Shown piece after piece: positions 57,885 through 64,000 of a stretch of 64,000 bases of DNA. The notes beneath the pieces were generated by a model that saw only the letters and a list, made by a program, of their open reading frames with translations, had not been told where the DNA came from and ran no database searches. The stretch spans positions 133,872 to 197,871 of the forward strand of contig JADJRT010000007.1 of NCBI GenBank assembly GCA_016712035.1, in the 5' to 3' direction. Origin of the DNA: Flammeovirgaceae bacterium. GTDB taxonomy: Bacteria > Bacteroidota > Bacteroidia > Cytophagales > Cyclobacteriaceae. Every line of letters starts with the position of its first letter. The first letter of the stretch is position 1. A program made the translations under genes and the position numbers.

Positions 57885-60800
57885 ATGCTGAACTATTCCG
57901 TCCAGGTTGGCGAATTGAGTGACTCCTCACCAGATCCACTATTTTCTGGAGAGAAGATCGGAACGAATCCGTTTCCGGGATTGCGTCCATTTACCCTCGA
58001 TGATAGCCACTTGTTTTTTGGCCGCGAGGGCCAGGTCGATGAAATACTTCTGAAACTATACCATAATCGCTCGGTAACCATAATGGGTTATTCAGGTAGT
58101 GGAAAGTCCAGTTTAATGCATTGCGGGTTGATACCGGTGCTATATGGTGGATTCATGACTGATTCGGGTCCGCATTGGAAGATAATAACTACACGACCCG
58201 GAAATTCACCCATAGAAAATTTGAGTTTAGCGGCTGTAGACTACTTGGTGGATGAGGGGCGTATCAGTGCGGAGGACAAAAGCATTCATAAGGCAATAAT
58301 TAATTCAGTACTAAGGAGCAGCGCAAACGGACTGGTTGAATTAACCCGCTATTTACAAACTTCAAAGGGTGATAACATCTTCTTTCTGGTCGATCAGTTT
58401 GAGGAGTTGTTTCGATACAAAGACTCTGGTAATGAGGATTTTACGAATGAATCGATAGCCTATGTCAACTTGTTGCTTAATGCAGTAGAACAGCGAGAGG
58501 TTCCCTGCTTACATCTCCCTTAATATGCGTTCGATTTTATCGGAGATTGTGCCTCTTTTCAAGGACTGGCCCAGATGATTAATGCGAGCAATTATCTGGT
58601 GCCTCAGATGACCCGCGATCAAAAGCGAATGGCTATCGAGGGGCCTGTTGCTGTGGATCAGCTTCCCATTTTACAACATGCGCTTATGCGCACCTGGGAT
58701 TATTGGGTGGCTAACCGCGAAGAAGCGGAACCTATGGACATTCGTCATTATAATGCGATTGGCCGAATTGCGCAGGCATTATCTCTTCACGCCAATGAAG
58801 CGTACGATGAATTATCATTTAAAGAGAAGGAGATTGCAGAAGTTCTTTTTAAGAGCCTTTCAGAAAAAAGTTCTGAGACCCTTGAACTAAGGAGGCCTGC
58901 AAGAGTTTCTGAAGTAGCTTCTTTAGCTCAGGTAGACGAAGGACAGGTCATTTCCGTTGTTGAACGATTTCGGAAGCCGGGTAGATCGTTTTTGATGCCG
59001 GGGCCTCATCTATCTCTAAATTCTGATTCTGTAATCGAACTTTCTCACGAAAGTTTGATGCGAATCTGGACCCGCTTGTCTGCCTGGGTAGACGAAGAGT
59101 ATGAATCTGCTCATATGTACAAACGCGTGTCGGATGCCGCGGCTATGTATCAGATTGGCAAAACAAGTTTGTGGCGCCCGCCCGATTTACAACTTGCCTT
59201 AAACTGGCAGAAAAAACAAAAGCCAACACGACAGTGGGCACAACGATATGATATCGCTTTTGAAAGAGCGGTTGTTTTTCTGGATACAAGTCGTATTACC
59301 TACGAGGCCGAGCTAAAGAATCAGGAACTGTTGCAGCGCAGAATGTTGCGCAGAGCCCGGGTAACTAATCTTATTCTTGCTTTATTATTGTTAATCGCTA
59401 CCGGATTTTTCGTGTACGGATTTTTCCAGCGCATTGAAGCGGAAAAGCAAAGATTTGCGGCTGAGGCAGCTAGTAAAGAAGCACAAACTCAACGCGATGA
59501 AGCCGTTAGACTTCAGGTTGTTGCAGAGGATGCGTTGAAAGTAGTTGAAGAACAAAGTCTAAAAATTAAGGAGCAGTTCGAACAATTACGACAAACAACA
59601 GATAAGTTAAGGTTAGCGGTAAGAGATGCCACTATACAACGCAATTTAGCTATCCGAAACTTGAATGAATCAATAATACAACGTGATAGCGCTCGCCTAG
59701 AGCGAGATAATGCCACAACACAATATGTCAGAGCAGAGAAAGCCTTAGAGAAGTCAGACAGTCTTTATATGTTATCGGTTGCGCAGTCACTCGCTGCTAA
59801 ATCAGAAGGAATAGATGATCCGCAATTTGCCGGACTTACTTCTATGCAAGGTTATCTATCATACTAAATATAGCGGTAAGAAGTACGATCCTTACATCTT
59901 TAGAGGCTTTACTATTCAATTGCAAAGTTTAAAGGCTATAATTACAACGCTGCTAAAATACCAGGCGGACTTAAAAACAGAATGTATGCACTGGCAGTCG
60001 CTAATCAATCTACCTCATTCTATACAACAGGAAGTGACGGGCGCATCTACAAGGGTGACTACCTCAATCTAAACGTTGATAGCAAAAGTATTTTTGAGAA
60101 TAGAGGTATCCCTAACAGGGTTTTGGCACTTAGTATAGACGAGAAATATTTGATTAACGCAAGTGATTCTAGTTACATTGAAATTATTAATCTGTCCTCA
60201 TCAGCTAAGCCACAACGCGTATTAGGACATACTCGATTTGTAACGGACATCAAATTTTTACCCGATAATTCTGGATTTATCACTGCATCGGCAGACAAAA
60301 CGTTACGATTCACTAATCAGGAAAGCGGACAAAGCAAAAAAATCCTTACCCTGCCTTATGATTTGAAATCCATTGAGATAAGTCCGGACGGAAAGCAACT
60401 GGCAGGAGTTTCCTATACTGGAAAAGTGATCGCGGTTGATCTTTCTAATTATACCTATAAAGAGATCTGGACAGATGAATCAAACATAAAGTTGAATGAC
60501 AGTACCAAGAGTGTTAAAGTATTCAACAGAATCCTTTCCGTTGCCTGGCATCCAACAAAACCGCTTATCGCCTTTGGTGTTGAAGCTATTAATGACAAAG
60601 GAAGAGTTGTTCGAGGTGTTGTGAAATTATTAGATCTGCGAACAAGAAAAATTAAGGAGCTAACAGGGCATAAGTCAGGTATTGCCGATCTTGACTTTAG
60701 TCCGGATGGATTGTTATTAGCAAGCTCGGGCTTAGATAGTAAGCTACAAATGTGGGTTGTTGATCATGAGGAAGACCTGCCTATTGTAATGGATAATAAT

Positions 60801-61025
60801 AATGGCTCGGTGTGGGATGTTGACTTTACCAAAGATTCAAGATTTTTGGTAGCATCCTGTAATGATGGCGAAATCAGAATTTGGCCAACCGATCCACGCA
60901 TTTTAGCTGAACAGGTTTGTCCTAAATTGGAACGTAACATGACCACTGACGAGTGGGATAGCTATGTAGGTAAAGATATTGGCTATGAATCAACATGCCG
61001 GAGTCTTTTAATTAAAGATTTTTAA
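57885..61025 (+). CDS. nSTAND1 NTPase - transmembrane - coiled coil - WD40 protein (frameshifted)
   Basis: About 1,045 codons. N-terminal 'NPFPGLRPFTLDDSHLFFGR' and Walker A 'TIMGYSGSGKSSLMHCGLIP', with Walker B-like 'NIFFLVDQFEELFRY', define an nSTAND1 (Novel STAND NTPase 1) domain; helical winged part ends 'VIELSHESLMRIWTRL'. Then one membrane helix ('VTNLILALLLLIATGFFVYG'), a long coiled coil ('KQRFAAEAASKEAQTQRDEA') and C-terminal WD40 blades ('LGHTRFVTDIKFLPDNSGFI', 'LTGHKSGIADLDFSPDGLLL'). Frameshifts near 58512, 58535 and 59865-59930. Its TAA overlaps the next ATG by one base. WD40 beyond the membrane helix suggests a trans-envelope sensor. Confidence 0.87.
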
Positions 61026-62100
61026 TGAGAAGACACAGGTTATTTTTTCTTTCGTTGATAATCATTACGCTCTCGTCAACTGCGTTGAAGGCACAGAACA
61101 CTCAGCCGGCAGCAACGGATTGTGAGCAAATCCTTATCCAGGCAGATGATGAATTTAATGCAGGTAGATATTATGGCATTCCTTCCTTATTGCAGAATTG
61201 TCTCGATAAAGGAAATTTTTCTAATGAACAGCAAGTAAGGGCCTACCTGCTTTTGGCGCAGGCTTACCTGATTTTAGATGATCCTATTGCCGCTGATGAT
61301 AGTTACTTAAAACTTCTTAAGGCTGACCCGGAATTTGAAGCAAGCATGTCGCAGCATCCTATTGATATATATTATCTCAGTAAGAAATTTATTGCGACCC
61401 CTATTTTTACTCCGCATGTTCGCATAGGATTAAATACTTCACTGCCCAGAACCATCTATGATATCAATACAAGCGGAACCACTTTAACCGGGAATGACGT
61501 ATTGAAAGTGGGAGTGCAAGCGCATTTAAACAAGACAATGAATTTTTTTTTGATCTGGATCAACAAAGCATTGTTGAAAAACAGAATTGGCTTGATATCC
61601 CCATGTATATTAAATACGCGGACGATTCTGGCAAGATCAGGCCTTTCGGGTATGCAGGTTTTGCCGTTAATCTTTTATGGTCTGCCCGAGGTCCGGACTG
61701 GTTATTAAAAAATAATAACTCAGATGGTAAAGGAAGTGCCCAGGAAGCAAATGGCAACACGGAAGTTCTTACACATAAGAGAAATTCAATTAACACCTCG
61801 TTAGTGTTTGGGGGTGGGGTGAAATATAAAATTGGAAAGGACTTTGTGTATGCAGACTTACGCTATATGGCAGGACTCACCAATCTCACAAATCTTGAAA
61901 ATAACTATTATGATGATAAAGGAAATTTTGATCCGGCTGTAGCTAAGTATGCGCAGGCGAGTGATATTTTTAGATTGGATAATCTTTCTATTTCCTTTGG
62001 GTATATCTATCCTATTTACAATCCACGCAAAAAATCGAAATCCAGATTAGGTACGTTGTTCAAGAAGAAAAAAGAAGTTGGAAAAGACGAGACTCCTTAA
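61025..62100 (+). CDS. Periplasmic-TPR-like / outer-membrane barrel protein (one frameshift)
   Basis: About 358 codons. Signal peptide ('LFFLSLIIITLSSTALKAQN'), then a helical TPR-like part ('VRAYLLLAQAYLILDDPIAA'), then beta strands of a small barrel ('TPHVRIGLNTSLPRTIYDIN', 'GFAVNLLWSARGPDWLL', 'DFVYADLRYMAGLTNL') ending in a Lys-rich tail. A missing base in the T run near 61545 shifts the frame; repaired it reads 'FDLDQQSIVEKQNWLDIPMY'. The barrel looks somewhat short, so a deletion is possible. ATG overlaps the stop of the nSTAND1 gene. Confidence 0.82.
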
Positions 62101-62101
62101 G

Positions 62102-63392
62102 ATGAGACCAATATATATAATCATTATATTCTTAAGCATACTTTCATCCTGTGATACAGAGAGCAGTTTCCTATTCCTGAAGAAAATTACTTTGTCAAAT
62201 TTTATGGGAATGAAGGCGAGCAGGAGGGAGTGGATTTTATTTTGAACACTGATGGCTCGGTGGTGATGGTAGGTAATTCAAAAACTGTCAATGATCAACA
62301 GTTGATCTATGCAGTAAAAGTAGATGCGCAAGGAGCGGTTCTCTGGCAACATTATTATGGTACTTCTTTACCAGGCGATAAAACGGCTAAAGACATTGAA
62401 CTGCATTCTGATGGTCGCATTATGGTGGTTGGGGAATTTGTGAATGGAACGAATGACAGTGATATTTATCTGTTTTCACTGAATGCGGATGGTGTACTCC
62501 AGGATAGTGTAACTGTGGGACTTGTTGATAACAACGGAGTAAAAACAGATGAGCATGCCAATTCATTAACCATTATTAGTGACGGATTTATTGTTGCGGG
62601 CTCTACAACGTTAGAAAACTTTTTTATTTCTACTGTAAGGAATGCAATGCATCTAAGATTTGATAATTCACTAAATGAAATTCCTCAAACGGGTACAGTT
62701 ACCTGGGGCCCTAGAAACTATGGTAACTATGATGATGTTGCTGTTAAAGTCTTAGAATTAATCCTGGAGCAATAGTTTTTATGTTTTTGGATATTCAAAC
62801 CAGCCATATCAACAATATACGGGTGATTTCAATTATTGGTATTATTCTTTAAGTGGAGATGGTGTTCCAAGCGATGGGCCATTTTATGCAGGCAAAACTT
62901 CTGAAGATGAATTATTAAAGGCTGTTGAGATTAGTCCGGTTCAATCGGGTCCGGGTTATATTTTAAGTGGAACAGCACACGCTCAACCGGAGAGACACAA
63001 TCGTATCTCGTTAAACTTTCCATCAACGTTAAGTTTTACAACCAACGGACATTTTAATTGAAACCAACCCAACAGATATGGGTAACAATGTTAGTGGTAG
63101 CATCAGTACTAAGAACCTTCTTAGTCAGGAATTTATGCTCTTAACCAATGACAATACAGTTTCTAATGTTGATATGAATCTGGCTTTAACCAAACTAACC
63201 CGTAACAGTTTAACAAAAGCCTGGCAGGTACCACTCATATTTGGCGGAGAGAGCGATGATTTTGCCGGGTCTGTTTCAGAGTTGCCCGATGGAAGAATTT
63301 TAGTTGTTGGCACTATGACTGTGGGTGGACTGAGCGGGCAGAAGAAAATGGTGCTTATGAAATTAAATGCTGAGGGCAAACTAACCAAATAA
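62102..63392 (+). CDS. Propeller-type lipoprotein (frameshifted)
   Basis: About 430 codons. Lipoprotein signal 'IIIIFLSILSSCDTES'. Repeating blades of about 50 residues ('GVDFILNTDGSVVMVGNSKT', 'DIELHSDGRIMVVGEFVNGT', 'SVSELPDGRILVVGTMTVGG') resemble a secreted beta-propeller of the 'delta-60 repeat' style. Indels near 62175, 62745-62775 and 63055 break it; intermediate sequence reads well when shifted ('YVFGYSNQPYQQYTGDFNY'). Starts one base after the barrel gene, so it belongs to the same apparent operon. Function unknown. Confidence 0.82.
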
Positions 63393-63607
63393 GCGTTTTT
63401 GGTATTAAATGGTTACTTTTAAGCTGTCTATATTATATAGTTTTTGAAGTTGGCCAATACCCCGTCTATGTACCTGATTCTAAGACCGTATAAATGCTTG
63501 TATGCAGTATTTATAGGCCTTTACGAGATTTTAACTCCTTCTTCAGTTCATCCAAATATTAATTCGGTTATATATGGTGAGTTCCATGGTTATACAACGA
63601 TATTGAC

Positions 63608-64000
63608 AAACCCGCACTAGCTTTAATTGGAGGCTTGTTTTTGTTTTTGATAACTGAATCAGGCTTTGCTCAGGTAAGTACATTTACCTCCAATGTTGCA
63701 ACGGGTAACTGGAATGCACCAGGAAGTTGGACAGAGGTGGGAAGCGATGTTGACAATATTCCTGATGGCGATGATATCGTAATTATTCTTTCCGGAGATA
63801 ATATCTTTCTCAACGGGGCGAGGTCAGCCAATTCAGTAACAATCAATGCCGGAGGTATACTTACGGCTAATGGTGGCGGGCTTACAGTTACAACCATGTC
63901 TGTTAGTGAACGTACAACCATGCTATTAATGGCGGAATATCCAACGGCAACCGGGCTGCTGCATCAAACACTATTATTTCTGGGGTAACCAATACTTCAC
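63608..64000 (+). CDS. Secreted beta-rich surface protein, N-terminal part (runs off window)
   Basis: Begins around a signal segment ('KPALALIGGLFLFLITESGF' ending in AQ) and continues 'TGNWNAPGSWTEVGSDVDNI' and 'DDIVIILSGDNIFLNGARSA', a right-handed beta-type opening often seen at the start of T9SS surface proteins. The true start is uncertain because a frameshift seems to lie just before 63600. A second near 63915 moves the reading to 'SNTIISGVTNTS', which continues through the window edge. Substrate and length cannot be judged. Confidence 0.7.

Noticed and set aside
1..64000. tRNA, rRNA, CRISPR, IS element or prophage
   Set aside because: No CCA-ending cloverleaf, regular spacer array, transposase motif or phage structural protein was seen by eye; short RNAs could still be missed.

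Overview
The window looks like a chromosomal segment of a Bacteroidota bacterium, most likely a cytophagal one (Cyclobacteriaceae/Fulvivirgaceae-like). Support comes from a SusC/SusD pair, type IX secretion genes (a PorP/SprF protein and a large FG-GAP protein with a C-terminal sorting domain), many lipoproteins with a Bacteroidetes-style Cys, ASPIC/UnbV proteins, the block miaB - sigma-54 regulator - lptE - secG, and TAnnTTTG-type -7 promoter elements. No rRNA, tRNA, CRISPR array, IS element or prophage was seen.

Layout. 1-8.4 kb: polysaccharide-utilisation-like group (SusC end, SusD, a large ASPIC/UnbV lipoprotein, a CxxCH FG-GAP lipoprotein, a Tat-exported Gfo/Idh/MocA oxidoreductase). 8.5-15 kb: secreted M20 amidohydrolase, riboflavin synthase, PAP2 phosphatase, a flavin disulfide-reductase-like protein, nitroreductase. 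15.1-22.8 kb: a complete histidine operon on the minus strand (order G-D-C-B-H-A-F-IE), preceded by a His-rich leader peptide and terminator (attenuator) and interrupted by a four-helix-bundle gene. 22.9-28 kb: TPR lipoprotein, two glycoside hydrolases, NUDIX CoA pyrophosphatase. 28.3-36.1 kb: aconitase with a lysine-rich tail, folE (internally deleted), queD, porP and its T9SS partner. 36.2-42.7 kb: an unusual cluster of two related GNAT-like domains (one fused to a GHKL ATPase), an acyl carrier protein, a cytochrome P450, a TIGR03032 protein, APS kinase and a CPA1 antiporter. 42.7-54.5 kb: DUF1080 protein, MFS transporter, TerB-like protein, groESL, secG, lptE, sigma-54 regulator, miaB, gamma carbonic anhydrase, OmpH/Skp-like protein. 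54.6-63.4 kb: a nucleotide-transporter-like membrane protein with HEAT repeats and a cNMP-binding domain, then an apparent three-gene operon of an nSTAND1-TM-WD40 protein, an outer-membrane barrel protein and a propeller lipoprotein. The window ends inside a secreted repeat protein.

A dominating technical feature is that about twenty genes are cut by single-base indels, many of them in homopolymers, that one base would repair. Two more genes carry a single in-frame stop, one is interrupted by a GC-rich scar, and folE lacks an internal block. I read most indels as residual long-read assembly errors, and therefore annotate the split pieces as single genes and give the break positions. Gene-level conclusions about loss of function should be held until the consensus is checked.

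The best candidates for undescribed biology are the GHKL/GNAT-ACP-P450-TIGR03032 cluster (36.2-41.1 kb) and the trans-envelope nSTAND1 operon (57.9-63.4 kb). Smaller points of interest are the his attenuator, the lysine-rich aconitase tail and the long basic N-terminus of the T9SS protein.
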